In this document: one piece after another, positions 1 through 9,406 of the stretch | How positions within the stretch are numbered: the stretch's first letter is position 1 | How the letters are laid out: every line of letters starts with the position of its first letter | Assembly (NCBI GenBank): GCA_030407085.1 | Contig: CM059582.1 | Span: 87,968,001-88,032,000, forward strand | Direction of reading: 5' to 3' | Source of the DNA: Trichopria drosophilae | Lineage: Eukaryota; Arthropoda; Insecta; Hymenoptera; Diapriidae | DNA length: 64,000 nucleotides | Position numbers and translations under genes: made by a program | Notes under the pieces: generated by a model | The model's input: only the letters and a program-made list of their open reading frames with translations | What the model was told of the DNA's origin: nothing | The model's database searches: none

Positions 1-1599
1 CCTGCCGGATTTTACAAGACCTTTTATAGTGACAACTGACGCATCAGGATATGGCCTAGGAGCGATTTTATCATAGGGAAAAATAGGAAAAGACACTCCA
101 GTGGCATACGCGGCCAGAAATTTGAAAGACGCCGAAACTCGATATCCCACGGGAGATAAGGAGATGCTAGGCGTAGTTTTCGCGGTCGAACAATTTCGCC
201 CTTACATATACGGCAGAAAAATTACAATAGTCACAGACCACGAACCATTGAAATACCTAAAAAATATGAAAGATTTAAAATTACGCATTCACAGATTTCG
301 AACAAAACTGGAAGACTACGAATACGACGTTGAATATAAACCGGGTAAATATAATGTAAATGCCGATGCATTATCACGAAACCCGCCCGACGGAATCGAA
401 CGTCCAGAAGATGGTAGTGACGAAAAAGAAAGCCCACCAGTAGCAGCAAACTTGTTACCACTGAGAAAACAAAAACCAATCGACCGAGGGTCAAAGCGAC
501 GGAAGGAAATCCACCAGTATAACACTCGCCGACGATCGGAGTCGAGTTCGGGAAACCCAGCTGACCGCAAGATGAGACGGCTGGACGATAATACCGATGC
601 CACAACAATACCAGATAATGGAAAAGAAACGTCGAAAGGAACTGTAAAATTTCCAAGGAAACCAAAGGGTTCCTCGGTAAGTAAATACTGGAGTTGGGAA
701 ATAATTGAAGCTGACGCGCAGAAAACCCCGATGAAACTTACAGATGCCGGGAAGACGCGATCAGCCAGGCGATTTACGCCACATAACCCGTCGAATTCGC
801 ACGAGAATCGACATGACGCGCAAAATGTCGCGGAGAATAATATACAAAATCCACCCACGCCAATACGGGCAGAGGAGCCGCACTTGGCCCCAACGTTAAT
901 AATGGATACCGATTCTCTAATGGAAGGTTCCGACGTTTCCCAAAATATCAGTTCAGACATTACAAATTTTGTGGCGAATCGGGATGAGGATTATAGGGTC
1001 AGATGGGTAGACCGAATGGGCCATTGGCCGACCGAATATATTGTCTCGGAAAAATACGAAAGTGTCAAAGAGGACGACCAGGGGATGACAGCGAGAGAAA
1101 AACATACAGTCTCCCCGCAACAATCGACAGCAGTGGAACCCTCCTCCGTGCGCAATGAAAGAGAAAAAGTAAATAGACCTTGGAAATATCGAATGGACAT
1201 TAAGGTACAACGATTAGATGATGCAAAGACACCGGCTCGTCGCCCGAGCCATATTAAAAGAGGTACGATCATCTCTCCGCGGCGCGGGGAGAGAGAGAGT
1301 GAATGCATAGGTGGAAAAGACAGCGCTACAGCAGCCACATACGGCACAAGCAGCGAGAGAGAATTGCCTTCAACGGATGCAAGTGCATCAAGAGGACGAC
1401 CGAGGGGCACTGAGGTCCGAGTTACCTCCTCTCCGGTTGTCGAGGAGAATGGGAATATTACAATGAATGAATCACATAACGATAGCTCTGAGAGTTCGGA
1501 ACGAACTGAGCACACTGCTTCCCCCTCCTCGCCAAATAAAAAGTGCAGAGATGCGCATGGTGACAATGAAATGTCACTCGGCACAAACAAACATAAAAA

Positions 1600-2000
1600 T
1601 TCTCCGCTGTATAATTACATAATAAACGAATATTGCGCTGAACCCTACGCGATACTAACACGAAATGAAGATGTCGCAATGGATGGAAATTGTCTATTCG
1701 ACTCACTCATCAAATTACATCACCTCAATATGACTCCGGTGGAATTGAGAAAAACTCTATTGGAATTCGGAAAATTGAACGATTGCGCAGAACCGAAAAA
1801 CACACAAAAGATACTTCTATCATTCAACGAATATGGTGATGACAACCACATTCGATTATTCGCCATGCACTTCGGCATAAATATCTGCGTACATTATAAT
1901 GATGATCCCATCAAAACGAGATACTTTCATTTTAAAGTATCCAACACAACGAATTGGCACCATCTACACTTTGAAAATGAACATTACACGCCATTTCTGA
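1600..2000 (+). other. OTU-type cysteine protease domain inside Gypsy-1 pol
   Basis: The segment contains AMDGNCLFDSL, which matches the OTU active-site block (Asp-Gly-Asn-Cys-Leu-Phe). The putative nucleophile Cys is codon 1691-1693. The paired His lies in FENEHYTPF, codon 1982-1984, 97 residues later, a normal distance for OTU domains. Between them EYGDDNHIRLFAMHFGINI fits the family pattern of a Gly-Asp turn, a helix and a hydrophobic Ile-X-Val strand. OTU enzymes usually remove ubiquitin or ubiquitin-like tags. The Asp/Asn third residue is not certain. The activity and any role in the element are inferred. The domain sits between RNase H and integrase, an unusual position. Confidence 0.8.
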
Positions 2001-2034
2001 AATTAGTGAGCGAAGAACCATCAGAAGAAAGGTT

Positions 2035-2190
2035 TTCACCCGATCCGGGAGGCGGACACTCCGATCCAGGAAACGGATCACCCGATCCGGGAGGCGGACC
2101 CTGCGATCCAGGAAACGGATCACCTGATCCGGGAGGGGGACCCTCCGATCCGGGAGACGATTCACCTGATCCGAGAAATGGATCACCCGA
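2035..2190 (+). repeat. In-frame tandem repeat coding for Asp-Pro-Gly-rich peptide
   Basis: Short direct repeats built on gatccgggaggcgga and gatccaggaaacggatca code for alternating DPGGG and DPGNGSP peptides, about six half-units. All units stay in frame, so this looks like a flexible spacer between the OTU and macro domains that can grow or shrink by slippage. Confidence 0.8.
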
Positions 2191-2385
2191 CAAAAAGAGA
2201 AAAGATAATAATAATGATACTAATATGTCAGAAAACGAATATGACACTGAAAATAGGCCAGAAAATCAGCCTCTGCCAAGCTCAACAACTGACACTGTCG
2301 AAGAAACAGACGAACACCAGCCCCAAACACAGACACCGGATTCCCTTGAATCTGGCGAACCCGCCATTACTATGTCAAATAAACA

Positions 2386-2800
2386 TCTGAAAAGTGAAAA
2401 GGGCCATGTTGCATTTTTCACAACCGCTGATTGTCTTCTTGACAGTGAGGTGGGAAGGCTCCTGCAAGAGAAATCACTCATGACATCACAAAAATTAAAG
2501 GATGGCACTCCTACAATTGGCGAAGTCGTAGTAACCAAGACCGGGAGGTATTTCATGTTCGCCCTGATAGTAAAACCGACTATCAGCGAGAGAGCATCGA
2601 AATGCGCCATAAATTCATGACTGAGGAAACTAAATAGAATAATTAATGAAACCGGTATAAAAATATTGCACATGGGATACGATCTCGACATAATGGCAAA
2701 ACAACAGTGGCTGAGTATTCCAGAGAACATTAGGACAAATATCAAGGTGAAATTATCCATTACCATATTCAAAGATTCACTAGCAGTACCTCGAGATATA
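2386..2800 (+). other. Macro-domain-like module (TARG1/OARD1-type pattern) in Gypsy-1 pol
   Basis: The pattern is that of small macro domains that bind or cleave ADP-ribose on proteins: a start KGHVAFFTTADC, a helix ending in EVGRLLQ, then GEVVVTKTGRYFMFALIVK, which parallels the GEV...RYI.YLI.K block of TARG1-type proteins. After a TGA at 2618-2620 the same frame continues with a helix, then GIKILHMGYDLD, matching the Ile-X-X-X-Gly-X-Gly-Leu-Asp region, and KVKLSITIF as the last strand. The Gly-rich ADP-ribose loop is degenerate here, so catalysis or binding may be lost. The call rests on pattern matching by eye and needs a profile search. Confidence 0.65.
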
Positions 2801-3895
2801 GAACGATATTTGTTAATAAGAGAACACCATTGTTCTGCAATAGGTGGCCACAAGGGTATAAAAAAAACATACCGCCGCCTATCTCGAAATTACTACTGGA
2901 AAAACATGCTTACCGACGTGACGGAAGTAATAAATCGGTGCTATGAGTGTCAGCACAAAAAGGTAAATAGAAACAAAACACGACTACCAATGATGATTAC
3001 CGACACACCAACGACAGCGTTCGATAAGGTAGCCATGGACCTATCGGGTACGACTACCATGTCCCGAGACGGAAATAAATTCGTGCTCACAATACAGGAC
3101 CTGCTAACAAAGTTCTCATTGGCAATACCTCTCCCCGATGGAACAGCGCTATCGGTAGCAAAAGCGTTTGCCACCGAATTCATTTGCAAATTCGGAGCAC
3201 CTCGAGGGATACTAACAGACCAAGGCCAAAACTTTATGTCAGACACTATAAAAGAATTGGCCAAGCTATTCAATATAACAAAATACAATACGTCCGCCTA
3301 TCATCCCCAATCAAACGGGAGCATAGAGAGGAGCCATGGTGTCCTAATAGAATATCTTCGATGTTTTGTTAAAAACCACAAAGACTGGGACAAGTGGATT
3401 CCGTACGCCATGCTGGCGTACAACGCTAGCACGCACGAGGGCACGAAATACTCTCCACACGAACTAGTATTCGGACAACCAGCCCGAGTACCCTCTAGCG
3501 TCGAACCGAGGGAAAAAATAATGACACATCCGGATTACGCAGAGGAACATCTTAAGAACATCCTCGAATTACAAACTTTAGCAGGACTAAACCTGAATCA
3601 GGCCAAACATCGGTCAAAAGCATACTATGACCGCAAACAGAACATCAAGTACTTCAGAGTGGGCGAATGTGTCATGTTGGAGAAAGAACCGCGACACGGG
3701 AAATTCGACGACACATTCGTCGGGCCATACGAAATAATTGAAATAGTTGGGCCCAGAAATGTCAAGATCCAACTGGATGAGACAAAAACAAAGGTTGTCC
3801 ACATTGACAAACTAAGAAAAAGTCATGACCCTCTCATTATCAATGAGGAGATCGGGTCACAACCAGAAAGCGGCGCGTCAGAAATAGAAGTATAG
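2621..3895 (+). pseudogene. Gypsy-1 pol, part 2: end of macro domain and full integrase
   Basis: The frame is the same as the upstream pol and follows the TGA at 2618-2620. The longest ATG-started ORF begins at 2666. Integrase features are complete: a His-His-Cys-Cys zinc domain (REHH, GGHKG, CYECQ), a catalytic core with the first Asp in AMDLSG, the second Asp in LTDQGQNF and Glu in NGSIERSHG, and a C-terminal GPY/F-type module with FVGPYEI near 3720. Integrase would join the cDNA copy to the host genome. The ORF stops at 3893-3895 and a small membrane ORF follows 108 bases later. The catalytic triad is intact, so only the upstream stops mark this copy as defective. Confidence 0.9.
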
Positions 3896-4003
3896 TCAAG
3901 GCGGTCTGAAGGGATCGATGAGTAAAGACAACATAAATAATAAGAGTAAGACTAAACATAAATAATTTGATGGCTTTTCCTTTCTTCATAAAATAAAACA
4001 CAT

Positions 4004-4363
4004 ATGTGTTTATTAGAACTTATAAACCGGGCACGCGAGCTAAGCCGAACAAGAGGTATAAACGAACGAGTTCGCCTGATGGAAAGCGCCACAATATACG
4101 GTGGCTCATCGCTGACATTCCTGATAATCATCGTGACACGAGTCCTCATCTATACGTGCAGTCGACGCAGATTCAACTTCGGAGTACGAAACAAACATGT
4201 CATTGCTACATCATCAAGACGCACCAGAGGGCGTAAAGTGAAATTCAACGTACAAGACACTGAAGTGAATATCGGAAACGTTAATGAGGCGGGAGACTTC
4301 CCGCCCGAACAGTGCGCGAGTGCGGAACAACAGAGAGTGGACCTGGATGTCATGCGTCCTTAG
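4004..4363 (+). CDS. Small ORF with one transmembrane segment; possible envelope remnant
   Basis: The 119-residue ORF has a hydrophobic stretch (SSLTFLIIIVTRVLIYTC, about residues 34-51) followed by an Arg-rich tail, as in a membrane anchor with a short basic cytoplasmic tail. It lies between integrase and the polypurine tract, where errantivirus-like elements keep env. No ectodomain, furin site or fusion peptide is visible upstream, so if it is env it is only the C-terminal end. I do not recognise the family, and it could be a chance ORF. It sits in the right place but has no supporting homology. Confidence 0.35.
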   Translation: MCLLELINRARELSRTRGINERVRLMESATIYGGSSLTFLIIIVTRVLIYTCSRRRFNFGVRNKHVIATSSRRTRGRKVKFNVQDTEVNIGNVNEAGDFPPEQCASAEQQRVDLDVMRP

Positions 4364-4617
4364 AATTAAGATTTTGGTAATAGTAGATGCGGAAATGTAA
4401 AATCTTCAAGAGTATGTAAAACACTAACCATTTTACGCCAGCACCCACGCGAATAATAGGGAATACTAACCCACGTTCGTATATTAGTAGATACAACCAC
4501 CCCTACCGTTGACGCGAAACGATTACTATACAATGTTATTTATGTTCTCTTAAATAATCATCCGGCTGCCAAGTAGGATTAGGGTGTGTAAGTACGGCGG
4601 AGGACCGCCGATTTTTC

Positions 4618-4629
4618 GGGGGATGGAGG
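4618..4629 (+). other. Polypurine tract of Gypsy-1
   Basis: The sequence gggggatggagg directly abuts the TGTTACG start of the LTR and follows a run of five T residues. This is the standard plus-strand primer position. Confidence 0.8.
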
Positions 4630-5288
4630 TGTTACGACCGGTTGGTCGTAGGCAGCCGTAGCCATATTAATTAGCATATATTATAAGTTATTACGAAATA
4701 TACTTTAGTATTTAATAATTATGTATGACAATAGTGTTATAAGATAGGTCCCGGTCAAACGATATATTCGTGGGACCGAGAAAAAAGTAAGGCGCGAACG
4801 CGACACTCTTACTTCAATGCGTAAGCATTTTTCGGCTGGGAACCTGCCGAGCTGAATTCGCGCAATATAAGCCTCGCCGTCGGTTACCTGCCGAGGCTAG
4901 CAGGTTCCCAGGGCGAAGGATTGCTAACCAGGCATGGGAAACGTCAGACGATCCGCGAACTCTTCGTCGACGGATCCAAAAAGACGTGGACACTCTAAAA
5001 TTCGGTGCTAGACTCCCGGAGAGATCACACCTCGCGCTCGTCCAGTTCCAATCTACGCGAGGTTCGAGAGTCGAGGTCCATCGAGGACTTAGGCGGTTTT
5101 CGCGATTACAAAATAGAGACTTAGCCGTAGCCGACCGAGGCTACTGAACGTCGGGAAACACAAGTGCGCGTCCCGTTCGTTCGACTTAGCGTGCCGATAC
5201 TTATGTACGGGTGCTGGACGTACATAAATAAATCCACCACTTAAATAAATATTCCCGTACATATTTCATGTTACCCCGAAACGTAACA
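4630..5288 (+). repeat. 3' LTR of Gypsy-1 (659 bp)
   Basis: The LTR starts TGTTACGACC and ends CGTAACA, giving a 7-base terminal inverted repeat (TGTTACG/CGTAACA). It contains an AT-rich first part, a TATA-like aatataag near 4863 and AATAAA-type signals near 5226-5245. The 5' LTR is outside the window, so identity between the two LTRs cannot be judged. Confidence 0.85.
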
Positions 5289-5290
5289 CT

Positions 5291-6373
5291 ATGAAAACTT
5301 CAAAAGATGAAAATGAAAGACAAAAAGATAGAATTAATCATTTAGAGAATATAGGTGCACAAAATTTTGTTTTAGTAAATAGTGGAAATAATGTGAATCA
5401 ATTAGCGAATATATTAAGAGAGGGGTTACAAAAATTCAGGGGGAGCATAAAACTCCTGAGTTTAAAGACCAATGGTCATGTAATCCCAAAGAATTTATTG
5501 ACCAACTGCAACGATATTTTGAAGTTAATATGATCCCTGAGAGAAGTTGGTTATTTTTGGCTGAAAGTGCGTTAAAGGGAAATGCAAGTAACTGGATTGA
5601 GGCTCGATCTGAACGGTTTCAGACTTTTGGGGAATTTAAAAATGCAATTTAAAGAGACATTTTTCTCGAATTCGTATCGAATGCAGATGAAAATGAGATG
5701 GAGCTGTCGAAAATACAATCCTCAATTAGGAGGTATGCGTGAATTCTTTCTGAGACAAGTAAGGGAAGGTCGTTATATTTTATCAAATAGCACGCAGGAA
5801 GAAATTAATTTCGAAGTGATATATCAATTTTCGGAACGAGTTCGAGATGCTCTAGCACATTCAGACTTTAATAATACTGAAAAAATAGCCAGTGTTTTAT
5901 CATATTTAGATATAGGGAGAACGGGAAGACAAGAAAAAGACAGATTTAATACGGAAAATAATTTTAATTATCGAAAACAGTCTGAAGGTGTTCGGAATGT
6001 GAGAGTCAATCGATTGCATAATCCTAATCAAAACTTTCCCTATCGGAAAAATGAATCATATTTTGACTCTTTTCGGCATAGAAATGAAAATCGCAGCGCA
6101 TATAATCAACATTATTTTGCTAATAATGAAAATAAAATTTTAGATGATAATAATGTAAATTTTCAATCCCAAAGCCGCGAAGATAATCCTCAATATTCTC
6201 GGGAATTGAATCCTCAACAAATGAAACGAAGAGCTGAAAATGTGCATCCAATGAGAAATTCGAAATTTGACGTAGTTTCCAATGCGGAAAATGAAATAAT
6301 TGTTGATAACTCTGGTGCACAAAGAGGTTCTTTAAACGAGAGAACAACTCAACGAGTAGGGTTCCGTGGTTGA
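5291..6373 (+). pseudogene. Gypsy-2 gag, frameshifted
   Basis: Gag homology is spread over two frames. The frame from 5291 opens the protein. Between about 5430 and 5640 the recognisable capsid motif continues in another frame (FIDQLQRYFEV, then ALKGNASNWIEARSE, which is the classic retrotransposon gag pattern). It then returns to the first frame at about 5645 (REFFLRQVREGRY). The C-terminal part is rich in Asn, Arg, Gln and Tyr and has no obvious zinc knuckle. Gag would form the virus-like particle. At least two frameshifts and a TGA at 5531-5533 inactivate it. Confidence 0.75.
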
Positions 6374-7306
6374 GTTGCAAAAATTTAAATGTCGAAAGGG
6401 ACCTTGCATGGGATGTTTTGGGCAACAAACGAGACGACGAACAATCGGACAAAACGCCAGCCGAATGTCCTAAACTAACATTAACGATAGGACAATGTAA
6501 CGTGGATGCATTAGTTGACTCCGGAAGCATAATTACATGCATTTCAGAGGAATTGTACAGTGAAATCAAACAAAAGGAAAAGATAGATGAATTGCCTGTG
6601 TCCAATGTACGTGTTATTACTGCAGTTGGTAAAATATCGACGAGTGTAAATAGACAGATATGTGGTATTTCGTGTTAAAAATTTGCTAATTCATACCATT
6701 TGTTTGGTTGTACCTAATTTGATCTGTGATTTGATATTGGGCAATGATTGGTTAAAAGCAAATAAGGCAATTATTGATTATGAAAAATTACTTGCTTTTA
6801 TTAAGGGAGTTCCTGTTGCTCAAATGATTGACCCAATATATGAATCCAATACGAAAGCTATTCGAACTTTTAAGAAGAATAAAATAATTTATGTGGATAT
6901 TCAAAATAAAATTCGAGATTCTACAAAGCAATTAAATAACAATAATGAAATATATATTGAAAACGATGAATGCCCCAAGGTATCTGATAAAGTAGATAAA
7001 AGTTGTAAATGATTCCTGCGTAATGAAGTAAATAAAGAAAAGAACGCAAGTGAAATAAATGAAAATGAAGCGCACAAGTATGAATTAAATGAAAACGATG
7101 TTCTAGTTCAAAGGGACAAAATTGTAGTTACGGTGGAGGTGCATAGACCTGATGAAGATGATACTGATCTGGACGAGGAAAGTAGAAATGAAGTAAATGA
7201 TGATGTAAATATAAATGGTTTGTATATAAGAAATATAAATCATATCAATGTGTGCAGGGATAGTTGGACAACTTCAGATCTTGGAGATTAATTTCTCGGT
7301 ACTGAG
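6370..7306 (+). pseudogene. Gypsy-2 aspartic protease and acidic linker, frameshifted
   Basis: The protease core is VDALVDSGSIITCIS with the catalytic Asp in the Asp-Ser-Gly triplet (about 6508-6530). A frameshift near 6670 moves the second half to another frame, where LILGNDWL (about 6735) matches the conserved flap-distal Leu-Leu-Gly-X-Asp-Trp block of Gypsy proteases. After about 7010 the sequence encodes a Glu/Asn/Asp-rich spacer with stops that leads into reverse transcriptase. The protease would cut Gag-Pol. It is nonfunctional here because of the frame break. Confidence 0.75.
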
Positions 7307-9406
7307 GTGAATTGTGACTCTGCGGTTGCTTGCCTAAATGTTGCCCCTCAGGACCACAATTTTTATCAAAAGTTTATTTCTACCCAACTGGGCCCGGAGG
7401 AATCTGAATGTTTTTTGGATTGCCTTCGGTCTAATGGAAATGATTTTAAGGATCTGGATAGTCATCAAATTAAACAAATTTTAGATCTTATTGTTGAATA
7501 TCAGGAGGTTTTTTCCGAAAAGGCCACGTGTACCACCATTTACGAACATCATATAAAATTAACTGATAATAAGGCGATCAGTAAGAAAACTTATCCCATA
7601 CCCTACGCATTACATGATGAAGTGCAGAAGGAGATAAATGACATGTTGAAAAATGGTATAATTGAAAGGTCAGAGAGTGACTATTGTAGTCCCCTGCGTG
7701 TTATTAAAAAGAAAGAGAGAGGGGTAAGGTTATGTTTGGACGCTCGTTTTATTAATCAGGTTATTCAATCTGATAACGAGAAACCTGTTTTAATAGACGA
7801 AATTTTGCATAAAACTGATGATATTAAATACATGTCCACCACTGATCTCACTCAAGGATATTGGCAAATACCTTTATCGAAGGAATCGAGGAAATATACA
7901 GTATTTTTACATCGTAACAATTTGTATCAATTTTGTCGAGTTCCATTCGGATTAAAAACGGCTGGAAGTGCGTTTATCAGAGCTTTAAGCTTAGCTCTAG
8001 GTAACGACTTCGAGGGGTTTTTGACATGTTACATCGAAGATTTGCTAATATACTCTAGTGATTTTGAATCCCATGTTCGTCATTTACGGTTATTATTTGA
8101 TAGGCTTAGAAAACATAATTTTGTTTTTAAACTTTCTAAGTCATTATTTTGTAGAAAGTCCGTTAATTTTCTTGGATTTAGTATATCGAGTTCCGGAATA
8201 ATCCCAGATCCCAAACGCATTAGTGTTATTCAAAGCCTTCAATCGCCGAAGAATACAAGGCAGTTACAGCAGGTTTTGGGAATTTGTAATTACTATCGGC
8301 AATTTGTTGCTAAATATTCTCATTTAATTAAACCTTTTAGATCGTTATTATCAAATAAAGCTAAGTGGATATGGGAGAATTGTCATGAAACAGCTTTCAA
8401 TGAGTTGAAACGTGCATTTTTACACTGTGTCACTATTAAACATGTTTTGAGAAATCAACCTTACTACGTTCAAACAGATGGAATCGACTTTGGCATTAGT
8501 GGAACATTATACCAAATTGACTCGGACTCGAACCAGAGAATTATTTCTTTAGTCAGTAGATGTTTAACTAAAGCTGAAAGAAATTATTGTACAACGGAAA
8601 AAGAGTTGTTGGGTATTATTTATTCAGTTACCAAATTCAGAGTGTTTTTGATAGGAGTTAAATTTGTTATCGTGACAGGTCATAAGGGATTGACTTTTCT
8701 AAATCAATCGTTGTATGATTATGCGAGACTTAGACGATGGAGCCTTGTAATGCAGCAATATTCATTTGAAATAAAATATTGTAAAGGAAGCGAGAACCTG
8801 GTTGCAGACTTTTTCAGTCGTAATTTCAATGATTATCCGGTAGGAAATGAGCGACATAACCTTCTTATTGCACGGTTGGCTGATATTGGAAAAGTAGGAA
8901 TTGGACGGTGTTATTTGCAATCTATCGATGAGGGTATGATAAAACGCTTTCGGGATATTGTTGCATTGCAGGAACAAGATCAGGAGTTACGCATTATTAA
9001 AGATCAATTAAAAAATTGTCCTAGTCTAGAGAATTTTAAGGTTTATAATTCTATTATATTTGCGCGATCAAAAAAATATGGTCGATGGAGAATATTTATT
9101 CCTGGGTGTTTATGTAAAGACCTCGTTATCCAAGTACACGAAAAGATGGGGCACCCTGGATCTTACAAAACTTTTGAGTATCTGAAACAGTATTATTACT
9201 GGCGAAAGATGAGAATGTTCGTAAAAAAGATTATTAAAGTTTGTGATAGTTGTCAACGTATGAAAGCAAACAATGTTAACATGGAAGGTGTTTACCAATT
9301 AATTCTTTGTTCTAAACCTAAAGAAATTCTCTCGATAGATTATTATGGCTTGCCGCATTATCCCTTGCCGCAATCCGTTGGAGGCGTCCATTATAAACTA
9401 TCATAA
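7307..9406 (+). pseudogene. Gypsy-2 reverse transcriptase, RNase H and truncated integrase
   Basis: This is a 699-codon open frame. Reverse transcriptase covers about residues 105-285, with LCLDARFIN, TDLTQGYWQIPL and FGLKTAGSAF as expected. The active-site box, normally Tyr-X-Asp-Asp, reads YIEDLL, so the first catalytic Asp is Glu. RNase H follows with TDGID and EKELLG, but the usual Thr-Asp-His is TGHKG, losing a metal-binding Asp. The integrase zinc domain (HEKMGHPG, CDSCQ) is intact, and the core breaks off right after ILSIDYYG. The spacer between RNase H and integrase is short and ordinary and lacks the macro/OTU module of Gypsy-1. The long open frame with dead active sites is odd: stops are few but key residues have changed. 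Confidence 0.85.

Larger units (their letters stand above)
2..2620 (+). pseudogene. Gypsy-1 pol, part 1: RNase H, long linker, OTU-type domain, start of macro domain
   Basis: This polyprotein segment begins inside RNase H. TDASG (Asp codon 38-40), DKEML (Glu) and VTDHE (Asp) are the expected catalytic acids of a retroelement RNase H, and the domain ends near 385 with the ADALSR motif. A TAG at 74-76 interrupts it; the open frame resumes and stays open to a TGA at 2618-2620. About 400 polar, low-complexity residues follow, rich in Ser, Glu, Arg and Lys. Next come an OTU-like domain (about 1600-2000), a Gly/Pro/Asp repeat (2035-2190), an acidic stretch and the first half of a macro-like domain (about 2386 onward). 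A linker of roughly 670 residues before the macro domain is far longer than the usual RNase H to integrase spacer. RNase H would degrade the RNA template during reverse transcription. The accessory domains have no assigned role. Confidence 0.85.
1..5288 (+). mobile_element. Gypsy-1: Ty3/Gypsy-type LTR retrotransposon, 3' part, cut by the window edge
   Basis: The order RNase H, linker, OTU, macro, integrase, small transmembrane ORF, polypurine tract and LTR identifies the 3' two thirds of a Gypsy-type element. Gag, protease, most of the reverse transcriptase and the 5' LTR would lie upstream of base 1. Integrase follows RNase H, which is the Ty3/Gypsy order. The LTR ends exactly where gag-like sequence of another element (Gypsy-2) begins, so Gypsy-1 probably inserted into the leader or gag start of Gypsy-2. 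The coding strand is one frame from base 2 to 3895 broken only by a TAG at 74-76 and a TGA at 2618-2620, so the copy is fairly young. Confidence 0.9.
5289..9406 (+). mobile_element. Gypsy-2: decayed Ty3/Gypsy element without visible LTRs
   Basis: Gag-like, protease, reverse transcriptase, RNase H and truncated integrase sequences follow in order on the plus strand. No primer-binding site follows the Gypsy-1 LTR, so this LTR does not belong to Gypsy-2. Its own 5' LTR is probably upstream of Gypsy-1. The 3' end stops in the integrase core at about 9406. Several frameshifts and catalytic substitutions show long inactivity. Confidence 0.85.

Noticed and set aside
316..960. Antisense ORFs opposite Gypsy-1 pol
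   Set aside because: No motifs; shadows of the pol reading frame.
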